DNA of 64,000 bases from Ulva prolifera (Eukaryota > Chlorophyta > Ulvophyceae > Ulvales > Ulvaceae). Positions 29,627 through 42,900 of this stretch are shown one piece after another. Location of the stretch: assembly GCA_023078555.1 (NCBI GenBank), contig CM041203.1, forward strand, positions 3,019,981 through 3,083,980, in the 5' to 3' direction. A program made the translations under genes and the position numbers. Below the pieces are notes generated by a model that was given only the letters and a program-made list of their open reading frames with translations, searched no databases and was not told the origin of the DNA. The first letter of the stretch is position 1. Each line of letters starts with the position of its first letter.

Positions 29627-32494
29627 ATGGCCGGAGGAGCATCTGTCCTCAGGGCCAGAAGAGATGTGTACAAGGCCTTTCAGATTTGGCAACAAGTGAA
29701 TCGCACCGATCAAGATGTAATCTCCGGTAACAGTACAACAAAAATCCTGGTTGAACTCATCGATGGGCACGTGGCCGCAAGATGTGCTTTGGCCCGACCC
29801 CTGCCCAGAATCTTGGCAAAGGTGAGACAGGCGTTGCCTTCGAGCTACTGCACAGGCAAAAATTACGCTTCGGTGGTGATGTAATCGATGTGCAGGTCAA
29901 GTTAGACTATGACACGCAGCTGCGGTTGATGATATCCATCTTGGCAGCTCTTGCGGAAGGTCCAGACGTGCTGCGCGAGACATCCGCTGAGAACATCATG
30001 CACCTCCTGCAAGGCTTACTGAGCCAGCCTCGCTTCAAAACTTCATCCGAAGCTTCTTCAAAGTCCACCTTCAAATTCCTCGTGCTGAATATGTTTCGGC
30101 TGAGTGCTGTGTCAAAGCAAGCCCACAATTCAGTTGTGAAATTGGCCAGCACGGCGTTTGAGAGTCGCCCGTACACATTCATGATTGCGCTGACAGATGC
30201 TCTTGAAGATGAAAATCATCCTGCACTAAAAGGCGCCGTGTCCTTTGCAAATGACGCCTTTCTAGCCGATCTTCGTGAATCTGGGCTGTTCTTGGTGCGC
30301 GCTTGTCTGCATGTGGTGTTGCCCAAATTGCTACTACTGACACTGCTTCAGACCAACTCTATGGGAATCGAATGCAGAGAGTCATGAAAAGTGAACCAGA
30401 TGCTGCGCCGCAAGTGGCGATGCTCCTGCAGTCCTGTATGAAAGATATGCAGCAGCGTGGCCGCCTCCCGGAATCCTTGCATGTCATGTCAGAGCTTGAC
30501 CAGGGGCTGCGCAGGCTTGATCCAAATCTGGGAACCCCCATTCCTGCCACACCCACGTCTGCTGCTGCAGCTCTCCGCCCAGTCCCTCAGAGTCCATTGC
30601 CCCTTGGAAAGCGGGAGAGGACATCCATTGAGTCGACTGAATTGCCAGGCCCGCCCCCACGGGTTGGCAACGCAGCTCCTTCAGGGCTACCAGCATCATA
30701 TGCACCTGCCCATGTTTCCAAAGATGAACTGCCACCGCCACCGAAACGGCGCTCGACTCCCCGACGCAGCGTGACAAGCTCACCACCACCTGCAGATCGC
30801 CGCCGCACGACCCCATTTGCACCGCAATCTTGGCGCAGCTGTCCCGCTTTAGCTCAAATGACCACACACACACTTATTGGTGATGTTGAGAGAGAAGACC
30901 ACCGCATCTCAATGGTCGGACCAAGCATCTGCATCCACAGTATTCCTCAGCGTGCTTACAGCCGCGATTTGGTGCGAGCCATGTCTGGCACAGCCAAGCT
31001 CTTGCATGCAGAAGTTCTGCCATCGCACTGTGCATTGCTGCAGTTTTCAAGCATGGCAGCAGCTGTGGCGTGTTTCAGCATTCTGGGGCGTGCATTGGAC
31101 CGTCTAGGGTGGAGGTCATGTGGTGCAGCCTTCGCGTCTCCAGAAGGTGCCATGGAAAGCGCTCGAGGTGAAAGTATGTCTCAGCAACCTCTCATTGGCA
31201 TTGCCAAGCCCAGCCAAGGTGCATTCAGTGGTGCCATTCAATGACATTTGACTTATCTGCAGACTGGATCTGGGTGGCGTGCAAACCATCCAAGCTGGCG
31301 TTTGAGGGTATCATGCGAGTGCTCCACAGCGACGGCATTGAAACGCCCACAAGCTACCATCTATCCCCTGATTCTCAACCAAACTGTGCGTCGGGCTGTC
31401 TGCTTCTGTGCACCTCGCAGGCACACGCACAGACATGCATCAAGCGATTGCGCCAGTGGGTTGAGGCCGTGCCCAACATGAAGCAGGTGCATGTGCTCCC
31501 TTGTGCGTTATGCATGTTTATCCTTGCTAGCTAGCGCTGTCTGGCTGACTGTTGTTTGCCTCCCTTCTGGTCAAACGAAAGCCTGGTCAAAGATGGCTTG
31601 CCAAACCTGGGCGAAGCATTGTTGCACATCTTCCCGGTCAGTCCACACCTGCTTAATTGTCTGTGTTTTCCAGTATCACTGAATGCCAGATCTTGACGCT
31701 AGACCAATCACAAACTTGCACCTGAGCTGCGATGCATAATGTCCATCTCGCAACACGTCCAGTGGGTTGATACGCGGAAGATAATGTGACCCCACAAGGT
31801 TTGTCAGATGAATGTGTGTAGAAAATCTGTGTCATGTCAACCTCTTGACACGGTCGGTGTCGATCGAGGGGTCGGTTTTTTTACCATGCAGTTGGCAATG
31901 CGCACAGTAGTTGCACAGGCTCAACTGTATCAGATGCAGCAACATGTGGTAAGTATGCAGGCGGTCACACTTACAGCCGAGGAACCGCCATCGTCATCTG
32001 CGGTTGCACGCTCCCCATCGCCGAAAACAGCACAATCAGCCCCGGAGGTGGCCATGGCGCAGCAACAGACTGGACCACTCTGGGCTGGCAGTGTTGCGAA
32101 AGGCACAATTCCCCAATGTCGTGTCTGCATCTCAGTGGCGTCCCCATATGCTGCACGAGGCTGCAAGGGTTGGCCTGCAGTTCTTGACATGCAGCACCGC
32201 ATCATGATGCCCCAAGCAATGGACCTGTGGAAAGAGCATGATCCTGATCACCGAGGCTGGGCTTGGATGCAGCCAGATGGGGATCAGCAGGCATTTGACA
32301 ACTTTGTGCAGTATCTATGCACGCGAGACCGCGCAGGAATTGTGCGGCCACCGGTTGAACCAGATGTGCTGTTCCACACATTGTACTTGATCCCTGCACC
32401 ATCAGAAGATATGCTGAGTCAAGTTGGGGCAAGCAAAGAGGGAGCTTCGCAACTGCTCATGTTGCTGCAGACATCGCAGGCCCCCACAGGCTGA
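29627..32494 (+). CDS. SPOC-domain RNA-binding protein (Spen/FPA-like)
   Basis: A large nuclear protein. N-terminal exons (29627 to about 30300) encode an all-helical region, for example LDYDTQLRLMISILAALAEG and FRLSAVSKQAHNSVVKLA, resembling a HEAT- or VHS-like fold. A long exon from about 30345 holds a Pro/Ser/Arg-rich linker with PPPPKRRSTPRR, then an RRM-like unit (SICIHSIPQRAYSRDLVRAM ... ALLQFSSMAAAVACFSIL) and, in the next exon, a second related unit starting DWIWVACKPSKLAF. The last exon (31880-32494) contains the SPOC domain: LWAGSVAKGTIPQCRVCISV, KGWPAVLDMQHRIMM, FVQYLCTRDRAGIVRPP and VLFHTLYLIPAPSEDML. In plants and animals such proteins act in transcription repression and 3'-end choice. 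The function here is inferred from architecture. Confidence 0.75.
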
Positions 32495-33162
32495 TATTGC
32501 TGCCTCCAGTAGGCAGCACGTGTCACTGTAAATGGCTTGTCCATACCAGGTCCTGGGTCCTGCTATTTCTACACTCGTCGTCATGTACTTTGCACTTGAT
32601 GCGGGCGCTGTGCACAAATTCTGTTGCGCGCCGATTGTGCACAGGGTGATCCAATATTCAAGGCGTCGTTCCAATATCTCGGAGCGATGTTGAGCAAGCG
32701 GAGCAGTGCTGTCCGACAATGCTGCGACACTGGAAGATCGGTCATACGTCACTGTTGTAATCCTCTCAGCTTCAGGTGATCGCAGAATCGGCGAAATGTG
32801 TAAAGGGGTCTCATGTGGATGATGCTTTGGTGCTGCACATGTGATGTCATCAAGGTCGGCGTTGCAAGCGCAAGCAAAGCATAAATCGATCGCAGTAAGA
32901 AGAAGCGCAGAATATGCTGAGAATGGATCTATGTCTGCCGACTTGTGCATTAGGACTGACCGGGCAAGCCCAAATCGTGCCAGTAGAGTTAAAGTCAGGC
33001 GCTGCATATACCAAAATGCAGACAAACATCATCACGACATGTCGCGACACCTCGACAGCTTATCCGTGGCGTGCTCCGAGGGCTGTTCGCCGTCCGCGGG
33101 AAGAGCACTCACACGCACAGCATTTTAGACAGAACCAGCCGACGCCAAGGCAATCCAAACAT
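32402..33162 (-). CDS. Predicted small organelle-targeted protein, unknown family
   Basis: Two exons fit in phase 0: 33162-33115 (MFGLPWRRLVLSKMLC) and 33001-32402, joined through a tatatgcag acceptor, giving 215 residues. The N-terminus, through RLTLTLLARFGLARSVLMH, is rich in Arg, Leu and Ser and free of acidic residues, which suggests a mitochondrial or plastid presequence. The rest has no motif I recognise, though it is of mixed composition (LRSPEAERITTVTYDRSSS, LAQHRSEILERRLEYW). Its last 31 codons are antisense to the final codons of the SPOC-domain gene, so the true end could be earlier by splicing. The call is inference from frame and splice signals only. Confidence 0.35.
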
Positions 33163-33834
33163 TGTACTGCTGATTTCGTGACTACATGGTGCATGAAAAT
33201 TTAATCACAGCTTGGACGGTCTGATTTCACAATTACGCAATGCGGTCGGATGCATAGGAGGAGGCGGCAAACGGCGACTGGAATATCGACTCGACGACGC
33301 GTCTGGTACCAGCTGGTGCGCTGTCAATTGGTGGGAGCGGCCTGACCGGTGACAGAGGATGTGGAAGCTACATCAAGCAAAACTCAACAAGAAGAGTACT
33401 TCACCATTGTAGACTAATGCGTATGTACGATAGCTGAACTTCTGCCGCGTGGTTGTCGCTCACTGCGTATACCTGCCGCGCCCGCCCACAGTTCGCTGGT
33501 TTACGATCACAGCGTTACATAGCGTCAAAATATTCTACCGCTTACTGCTGTGGGCTCTTTGGGCCGATTGTGAGCATGACTGTTCTGTTTCGATGCGCTC
33601 GCATCGTGTGATCGACAGAGCAGCATGGACCAGCGCAGGGAACGTCGTATCATGCGATGGCAGCTTTGGTGCTGTACCATATTTGCGTTGGTGCGATGCG
33701 TACTCCTTGCGCCTCATTATCGAAGGCGTATGCTTACGTCCAGACAATGTGCTGCGTCAACCTGCGAACAGCGGTTCATCATCTGCCTCCCTAATGCATG
33801 AAAGCTGCGCCGTGCTGCTATGATTTAGACCGTA
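33163..33834. other. Stretch upstream of the membrane-protein gene
   Basis: A plus frame at about 33505-33821 contains IFYRLLLWALWADCEHDCSV, a hydrophobic stretch followed by Cys residues that could be a signal peptide and ectodomain start for the next gene. I could not find an ATG that joins it, so it is left unassigned. Confidence 0.35.
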
Positions 33835-36800
33835 GTGCCTGGACTGACCTTTTCACTTGAGCTGCGTGCCCTGGATTTGAGCGCCTCACCGCTGCCCTTG
33901 AACCCGGGGAGCGATACCGTCGAGGAAGTACTCATGTTCATGTCACCGATCGTTCCGTCTGTCATAGCCATATTATTCTGCTCATTGTCTGCAGGGAAAG
34001 GGGTCAGCTGGGAGATCTTTGCGGCAGGCTGATAACGTGCAGTGCCTAGCATTCGTGCCTTTCCAAGCTTCCGATTACGGGTACATCAGGTCGCTTGCAA
34101 ATGAGAGAAGACGAGAGAGCTTTGCCCTATCGCGTGATCGTGGCCGTGATACGAGTGGTGATGTAGCCGCGGACTCTCCGTGGTCTTTTGATGGGTTGGA
34201 TGGTGGGCAAGGCGATGGGGATCGACAGGCTCTCACAGCGTTTCCAAAGATGGACAAACGGTCTGAAGATTTATATTCAGCCTTCTTCATAGCTTCGATC
34301 AAAGATGCGACCGGGGTGGATGTCAATGATAGTGTTGGCAAGAGCTCTAAGAAACCTTATTACTTCGTGCAAACCGTCTGCAATGGTAACTGCCAGGAAC
34401 TCACACCCGAAGAGCGCGCCGGCATTGATGAGAATGCAAGGGCCTCTCGTTCAGTGATCTCCTGTGTAGACAAGGATGTGCTGGCTGAGGATCCATTTTC
34501 GCTCCCGCTGCCGTTCACTCCAGGTGTGGCAGCAGCTGGACGATGTTTTTCTGAATTCCACGCCTTGTGAGAACCTCAATGTATTTCAATTCACCACGTC
34601 TGTACAGATGGTGAGCTTTCAGAGGATCCTACAATCGTGTCTAGTTTTGATGACCTGATTGGAGCTGCCGTAACAGGCCAGCCCACAACCTACGTAACTC
34701 CAGGTGCTGAGGCTGACCAGTCTGCGGCTGAGGCAGACCCTGAGTCTGAGGAACCTTTGGATGAATTGTTTGTACCTGCTCCTGCACTTCCCCCAGTGGC
34801 AGTAGTCCCTGCCGAAGCATTATCACCCAGCCTGATCCCAGCTGTTACGCCCGCTCCTCTCTTGCCAGATGAAGTGCCTATGCTAGCTCCTGAGCCAGAT
34901 GCACTCCTTCCAGCTGCACCTTTACCTGCTTCTCTTGCGCCTGCTCCAATTGCGCTGGCGCCAGGGAATCTACCTGCGATGGGACTGCCACCTGGTGCAC
35001 TCCAGCCCGACCAGCTCCCACAGAGTGATGCACCAGTAGCCCAATCAGGTGTGCCTGGATCCCCTGGCATGGCTCAGTCACCCCGTGGGCTGGATATTGG
35101 TGGGAATGGCGATGGGGATGGTGACGATGGGGGTGGTGGTGCGGGGAATGGCGGGGACCAAGGGACCCGAGGAGGACCAGGCGTAGACGCTGGTGTGGAG
35201 TCGAACCAAGCAGAAACAGACATGACTTCTCCTGATTCATGTGCGGCAACCCCTGAATCCCCCTCAGACCTCATCAGCCTTGAGTTCAGAATATGTGTAG
35301 GATGCCTCCAATCACCTGCCTGGTATATCACCCGTGTGACACCCACTTCTGCAAGCCATTCCCGTCGACAAAGGGAGTAGGCCATGCGCTGATCACAACA
35401 CACACCAAATCAATATGAAGCTTATGCGCAGCACATCGACCTTGGCTGAAATAACTGCTGACTTCTTGCAATGTGCTGTATCGCATTAGCTGCCCGGCCA
35501 CATTCATTGCTCTTGAAGTTGCACCCCCGCATGTGAAAAGGTGTGTGGTCGTGATACCACATGCGTGATTGGCCTGATTGATAATCGCACAATACCGGTT
35601 TCGTGCGGATGCTGACCTGCATCAACAATGTGGTTGCTGCAGATGACATTGATTGGGTGATCGTGTGCCTTGCCATCGCCGGCACAGTGGTGGTTGGTGC
35701 AGTGGCTGCACTGGTGAGGCACGGGGCCATTGCGCGTGGCGTAGACTGCTGCCAGTGCGGCTGCTGCTTCGCACTTGCGGGCAAGCGCCCAGCACGCTCG
35801 GTATCTTCAGCTTCCTCCGGTGCTATCCTGCCACTTCACCACGGTGTCTCACTGCTGACTACTGGCGGCGGCGGCGTCCTGGGCAGTGCATTCGAGACAA
35901 GCAGCCCTGGCACGTCCGGTTCCGTTCGGGCTGCACCTGCAGTAGCTGGCAGTAGCTCTGGCTCTGTTATTGGCCCACATGGCAGCCCTGCGACGGCAGG
36001 TGCTGGGGCCAGGTCTGGGGCACAGCCAATAGCCACGGTTTCGAGTGGAGAAGACTCACTTGACAACTGGGCTTCCGGAGGCGCAGCCGGTATGCGAGAT
36101 TTGGGTACGACTCACTCAGAATGGCGTCGCGTATGGCCTTGCGATGCTCGATCGCCAGCGGAGGAGGGCGAATTGCATCTGTTCATTCCGTGGCGATCGT
36201 GTATGATAGTGCAATGTAATCTTGTGTCATAGCTCGTGCCTGACATCGCATGGTCGGAGATGTGAAGTCTGTGCCCGTGTACTGTTGTGTAGCGCCGCGC
36301 GTGGGTACGTGCACACGCTGGCTTAGTGCTGCAGGTACAGCCACGAGCAACATGTCAGCTTCAATTGCCCATGGCGGTATTGGACCCAGCAGTAGTGCGA
36401 TCTTCCGCACGGCGTCACATTCAGGGTCAGTCAGTCTGGCATACCTCGCGATGCCGCACCAGAGCACCACACACCTCGGTAGCTCCAACAGTAACGCGCT
36501 GTCACATGGTGAGTCGTCTGCGCTCAACAGCGGAGACTCTGCCACGCTTCCTAGCGCGACCACCGCCGGCACCCCTCTCGCTTCGCCGAATGGCAACGGC
36601 CACGGCAATGGCAATGGCAACAGCAGCTCCGTTACGCTGCCGATAATGGGGATGGCGGCGGTAGCAGCGGCTGGCCTTCAGGATGGGGCCAGCACACCTG
36701 CAGCTGCGGCGGAAGAGATGGCCGTCCTGCGCAGCTCACCGGAGCAGCGGCCGCCGGTCGTACAGCTGGCCTCGCGACAACGCACAGCCGGCACAGCCGG

Positions 36801-37494
36801 TGTGGCTGATCCTTCAATGCCTGAGGAGCGGATGGCGTCATCGGCCGCGTTGAGCATGTCGCCGGCACAGGCACGTATTCTAGGAACTGTGAAGGAGGAG
36901 TCTGAGAGCCGTGAAGCTACAATGGAGACACGGGAGGGCGCAGCCAGTGCATTGCTGGCGCATGGGCATGAGTACATCGATGAAGTGTCTGAGGGATCCT
37001 CGGAGGGCATGGCGACGACATTGGATGAGATTGCTTCCAAGATGGAGGGCATGTCGGAAAAGGGGCTTGACACAGAGGGCACCTCGACTACCGATGGGGA
37101 GGGTCTGCCGAGCTCAGCACAGCTCCTTGCAGAGTCTGCGGCTGGCACAGCCGCGCATGAGGGGGATCGCTTGCTTGCGCAGTATGGCAATCGGAGTGAT
37201 TTGGTGCAGACACCAGCGGAAAGCGCTGTCACTGGTCTGGGCCCGTCGCAGGCGCGGCGACATGTGTTCGTGTCGCCGCCGCAGGGCCAGGCTGGTGTGC
37301 ATGCGCATTCAGGTGTTCCGACACATGCCCATGTGCCACCTGAGCGACGGGACGCCCAAGATGGAGGAGGGCCTGCAGGCACATCAACACAGGTGTGGGA
37401 AGGACAGCTGCAGGGCCCACCGGTGGTGCCACAAGGAGCAACGCAGGATGATGGGGCTCTTGCTGGGTCTGATTCCAAGCAGGACAGTGCATAG
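33835..37494 (+). CDS. Predicted single-pass membrane protein with Pro/Ala-rich ectodomain, lineage-specific
   Basis: Several plus-strand exons give a type I-like protein. Ectodomain pieces include LTFSLELRALDLSASP, SLANERRRESFALSRDRGRD, AFFIASIKDATGVDVND and CNGNCQELTPEER. Exon 34637 onward has a long Pro/Ala/Leu region (for example PAPALPPVAVVPAEALSPS) and a Gly/Asp stretch. About 35655-35715 encodes DWVIVCLAIAGTVVVGAVAA, a transmembrane helix, followed by CCQCGCCF and then about 500 residues of Ser/Thr/Ala/Gly-rich cytoplasmic sequence with no kinase or other known domain, ending at 37494. The layout recalls volvocine and trebouxiophyte wall-contacting receptors, but no family was recognised. 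The 5' end and the joins around 34570 and 35380-35600 are uncertain. Confidence 0.55.
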
Positions 37495-38192
37495 TGCCTG
37501 AACTGTGGAGTATCGTTTCTGTCATTCCAATGGCGCAATGGCGCTCAAATAATTGAAAAATGCTATGATATACTTGTGTTCGGGACAGCCATGCAGAGTC
37601 ATGGCATGGTGTCCCTTGAGGTGTGGGATGATATATGGACAATTCATGCTGCCGAGGGAACATGGGGATGATTTATATTCGAGTGGTGGTCAAAGCATGT
37701 AAATCCGGACCGCCTGTCATGTCAGGAATGACTACACGTTGCGCTGATCGACATTTCGATGCGTCGATGTTTTTGAGGGACTGGTGCCTGCTGAGCAGAG
37801 CACCCGCTTGGATTGCGATGATGTTGAGCTCGCAAGCGGACGTTCGGTAGATCAGGGAATCATTCCTTCACAAGCATGCACAGTAGGTGCCCCGTAGCCG
37901 CCGTGTTCAGGCCGACACGTCGATTCAGTAGCCAGGTTCAAGTCACGTTGCATGGTATGCGCCGGGAGATTGGAGACTTCGTGGACAAGACATCAGCTCT
38001 GCTATTGACCATGCACAGCTTCCAGGTCGATATCGCTGCAGCATTTTAGAACGGCAGTACACTGTAGCTACTCGCGCTTCTCGCGACGGTGAGCGGTCTG
38101 CACGGTCTTCTCTCTATGAGAAAGCGGTGACGCACCCTCTCGCAGTGGCGGGCGACACGATGACGATGACATTGATGTCGTAACTCCAAGGC
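37495..38192. other. Intergenic stretch
   Basis: A 0.7-kb stretch between two plus-strand genes. I see no conserved coding sequence. It may hold the methyltransferase promoter and a first exon. Confidence 0.4.
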
Positions 38193-39733
38193 ATGGTAGT
38201 AACACGAAATGGCTGGCACTTGCGGAGTGTGTGGAGCTCATGGGGCAGCCACAGCCTCTCCAGCACAGTGGGCCGCGTGTCCGTGCGGCCCCGTTCTGAG
38301 GGGACAACCGATTTAAACATCAAGCTGGCCGACAGAATCAGCCTTGAGGTGTTTCCCTTACGAGCAGGACAATTGATTATCGAAACAGTAAGGTGTGCTG
38401 GTGTGCGTCGTTGTACGTGGTGGTCCGATTTGTCGCCTACCAGAGAATGGCTTCAACAGAAACTGGCTCTGAACTGTCACCTGGATGATTGCAGGCCGTT
38501 CGACGTGGATGAAGTCATGGACTACTACATTGTTGATCAAAAGCAGGAGCAAGGAGATCCATACTGGGCGGTAAGATCATTTCACAGCATGTGCACCTGA
38601 TTTGAATCATTACAGGGCACGAACACATTTCGAAGGGCCGCATTGATTGTGTTCGAACACTCATGAGTACAGGTGTTATGGGCTTCGGCAGTCGCCGTTT
38701 CGGAAATGATTCTGGAGGATCCCAAACTAGTCCAGGGCAAGCGTGTGGCAACAGTAGGCTGTGGGCTCGGACTGGATGGCATCGTTGCTGCTCTGGCAGG
38801 TGCGATCCATGGCACCTCATTCCAATCTGGTGTCTCCCCCCTGCCCCTAAGATCATGTTTCATTTCATGTCGTTGCTCGACGGAGATCGTGACTTGCCAC
38901 CTTTGTCTGGCATCTGGCAATGTCTGATGCGCTGGCCAAGCAAGTCGGTGCATAAGCGTGCTCAAGTTCTGTAAAGACCGCTGGTGCGTGGTCCACATTT
39001 GGATGTTTGGAGAAAGATCGCCATGGTGCAGCTGCTGCAGTGCCGCCTGATGCTCAAAATCGAGGTGTCTAGGAACTTGCAGCACTGACATCAAAATGCC
39101 TCAATTGTGAAACAGCACATCCAATGATTAGAGAAAGTGCGTCCATATGTGTGTGCAGGTGCGGACGAAGTGGATTTGTTTGACCGCGAGCCCAGGGCGC
39201 TACAGTGTGCACTCCTGACTGCAGCAGCGTCAGGCCTGTCGCCCTTGACCACTGCTGCAAGCTTCAGTGTCAGCCTAGAAGAGCAGGAATCACTGTTGCA
39301 GCTGCAGCAGCAACTCAGGGCAGGTAGTGCCCATGAGCCGTCCGCGTGCAAAGTTACAGCTACCGAATTTGATTGGCATCAGCCTTTCACAGGAAATCCT
39401 TACGATGTTGTCATTGCATGTGATGTGTTATACGATGCTTCTGCAGTGTCCCCACTTGCAAAGCTTTTGCCAAGCATGCTGGCGCCCAGCAAGGAGATTT
39501 ATGGAAGGAATAGATTGATATTGACAGACCCGCCCGAGAGGACACCACAGCACAGAGCTGACTTCTTGGCTCAGCTAGCTGCGAGGTACCCTGACATGGT
39601 CGTAGATTTGACAACAACAACCAACGTTGACAAACATGGAGTGAGTGGATCAGTTTTGATGATATCTCTGCGCAAGAAGGTGCCAGGAGGAGGTGACACA
39701 ATAGGTGCCAGTCCCACAAGCATTCGGTGTTGA
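38193..39733 (+). CDS. Class I SAM-dependent methyltransferase (METTL23/methyltransferase-16 type)
   Basis: A probable protein or small-molecule N-methyltransferase. The first segment, ending 38570, reads LNIKLADRISLEVFPLRAGQ and DYYIVDQKQEQGDPYWA. The next exon is 38673-38799, with VLWASAVAVSEMILEDPKLV and motif I RVATVGCGLGLDGIVAALAG. The last, 39159-39733, has GADEVDLFDREPRALQCA (acidic SAM-binding residue) and YDVVIACDVLYDASAVSPLA, the motif IV region typical of this group. The two latter exons join exactly in phase. The pattern PYWA-VLWASA before motif I matches METTL23/FAM86-like enzymes of plants. The N-terminus is uncertain: the ATG at 38193 is in frame, but the first 40 residues look unconserved. 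Confidence 0.75.
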
Positions 39734-39949
39734 ACTGATCAATGGCCATACGCACCCATCCAAGACAATTCCATTGCAGAAAGGTCGCCTCCTTAGAGAC
39801 ATCTTAGTGAAATAACACGATGTGTAAGACTTCACTGGCGACACGTTTTGACACGATCGACGATAGACAACATTGGATATCCATGCTACCGATCACATGT
39901 TGTATGTGCCTGGGTTACAAAATGTGTCCACCACGAAAATTACAGCCTT

Positions 39950-42900
39950 CTACTGGGTGTCTGCTTCATCGCTATCATTGTCGTCTTCATCACTGTCAAA
40001 ATCCTCTGAAAGGTCCTCATCAGAATCATCTGCGTCATCATCTTCGGAAGACTCGTCACTTTCACTACTGAGCGGTATATCATCTTCCGAGTCTTCATCA
40101 TCTGATGGCATCACCACATCTGCGTCATCACTACCATCTGCAAACACTTATGCAGAGACTGCAGGTGTGCATGTTGTGTTTCTGTGAAAGATGCACGCAA
40201 GGCATTGCTCCCTACACCGCATGTGTTGGCATGGATTAGGGTCACCTACGCCTACGTGCGGACAGATGACAGAGAACGGCACCTGAATCCATGTCACTCC
40301 ATCCGATCACATGCCATCCTTCATAATCCTGATCTGGCGGTCCTGCACAGCATAGCGCCACCGTGGTCTGTGGCCCTGAACATGCACCACCTGTAGCCCT
40401 CCCATAGCCAAGCAAACACAGTCCACAAGGATGCTTCCTGTACTGAGAAGGTCGGCAAAAACCCTTTGTGTCGGCCAGGTGCGGGCACATGTGGGAATGC
40501 TGAAGGCGTAACGAAAGGGTTCCATCATTGCATGCCTGGGTGTGGGTGGTTCACCCAACTGGTTTCCCTATGCACACGCTTGTCTGCCTTTGGCCTTGAT
40601 TCAACAGAGTCACTGACTGCCATCACGCTGTTTCATTCTTCGGAATCACATACGCTGGGTAACCGGGTGTATTTGGTTCCTGTAGTGGTGGCCTGTCCCC
40701 AGTGCCATGAGCATCAAAAACCAGATTGCTGCTCACCTACCATCTTCAAGTGTGATGGCATGGCGTCACCAGGGCACTATCGCTTTGCACACTTCGCACA
40801 CATATATCTCAGAGCGAGACGGCACAGTATACACACATGCAGCAAAGCGTACCATAAGTCTCACGCATCAGGCGCCGGATGTGGCGATGGTGTCGCTGCA
40901 ATTCGAGGTCGTCATTTGCTATGGTGCTTGTAAGGCGCTGATAGTCGACCTCGCATCCATTCAGCCGCACCTGTGCATGGTGCCGCACCCCCTCCGCCTC
41001 CTTGCCCGACTGCCCAGCCATCACGCAGTCGCTATGCCGGCCGTTGCAGATGCCCGCATGAGCGTTGCGGAGCGTGTCTGGGGTGGATATTGAGGCTGCC
41101 AGGGGTTCGTGCTCTGCCAGAGTAGGGCTGCTGGGCGGTGCAGCGGCTGTTGCCACCGCTGTCTGACATGCATGCCGTGACGCCCTGACCTCGACTGACT
41201 GCTTCCGCCCATCATCCTCCATCACAAGTGGCCCTGAATGGACAACCAGGCTTGTACTCCAGACAGTCTACTAGTTTCCCAAGCTTGTCTGTACCAGAAA
41301 ACAGGTCCACGGGGTCTAGCGCCATGTCTACTTTTGCACGCAGACAGGTCAAGCTGCTGCGGCAGGGCAGCTGGAGCCAGGGTCGCACATCCATGCCATG
41401 TGGCGACATTACCCCAGATCTTGCACCCGGTTAAAGCCATGTGGCCCTCACACATCAAAGCACATTCTGTAAAGCAGATGCTGCTGTCGGAAATGCATGC
41501 ATGCGCGTCCACACCGACCTCGATCCCATAGGAACAGTCATGAATAGTACATGCGGTCATGTCCAATTGGCCGCTCACCACTGTCACACCACTGAGCCCT
41601 GCCTTGACGTCCTGCTCACACAGCATGCAATGAGATGATGGTATGCAAATGCTGCAGTCCTCATGCAGTCTGAAGCTGGCATGCCTCCACACACATGTCT
41701 GATGAAAGCAGCCGAGCAGATCCAGAATTGTTTGCAACTGGAACCACTCTGCAGCGCCAAACATTGATTGCCAGCAAGATCATGGTGGCAAATCCTTTTC
41801 TTCCTGTGAATTCAGTCTAAATAACAAGGCACAGGGTAGGAGTGCACCGCACCCGCACAACGCATTTGCGCATGCTCAGCTGTAATAATCGCAGCGGGTC
41901 AACGGAGTACGGGATACGGAGGCCTGTGCCTCCCATTATGCTGCATCCTACCAGTGTGATGCTACGTGCATTGGGACCGTAGGCTATGCAAGAGTACTCG
42001 TGGCTGGCATGCACAACCCTGATGGTGATGTTTTGGCAATAGCACGACTCAGCGTTGACGAGCACTGCTGGTGCGCGCTCTTGCCAAAGTATTACTGCGT
42101 CACCGTCAACAGCGGCTGCGGAGTTTGCCTGCTCAAAAGGCGTGGCTGCATAATCAGCAGGCGGTGTGGATCCACGGCCTACCAGCCGGACTGGGACCTC
42201 ACAAAGCACGCGCTCCTTGTACATTCCTGGGGCTAGAATAATTGTGTCATATGGTTTCACCTCCTACAAACACACACTTCCATTGTCTTGATGAGCGCAT
42301 ACGGATATTAAGATGCTTCCACGGCTGCATACTGGCTTCAGTCAAGTAACACAGCGATGCAATCTCGGCAAGCCACCAACCACGATTGCATCATGACAAA
42401 CCAAGCCCCTGGCTTACCAATCGGAACAGCACATTGATTCCCCCACGTACAATTGTCCGGAGCAGCCTGGAGGGGGACACAAATAATGTGTAGACGATTC
42501 ATGGGTAAGGATGACACCTGCAGAACCCGTCGCAACTCTGCAGATCCATTGACATGATGCACAGATGCATCACGCTGTACTTTCCTCCACAACTTGCTAA
42601 CTAGCCCAAAGTTTGCTCTCGTGATCCCATCACACCTTGTGAAGATACGAATCTGCACCATATTTGCAGTCACCAGAGCAAGCAGATATACGCATCCTCA
42701 GCAATTCAACACGCTCTACAGCATGATATGACTCAGAGACTATCAATGTGGTCACTTGGAGGCCATCAACATGTAGGTAACAGGGTGGGTGGCGATGGAA
42801 GACAACGTCTGTGTGCGCATGATCAAAGCATACCAATGCCCCATAATCAAAGTGACAGCTTGGCTTTGCCGCACAGTGCCTCTTTGATGAGCGCCGAAAA

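Noticed and set aside
36678-37538. 286-codon minus-strand ORF
   Set aside because: It is antisense to the Ser/Thr-rich cytoplasmic region of the membrane protein. Its Cys/Ser/Pro composition is what the opposite strand of that sequence gives, and no motif is seen.
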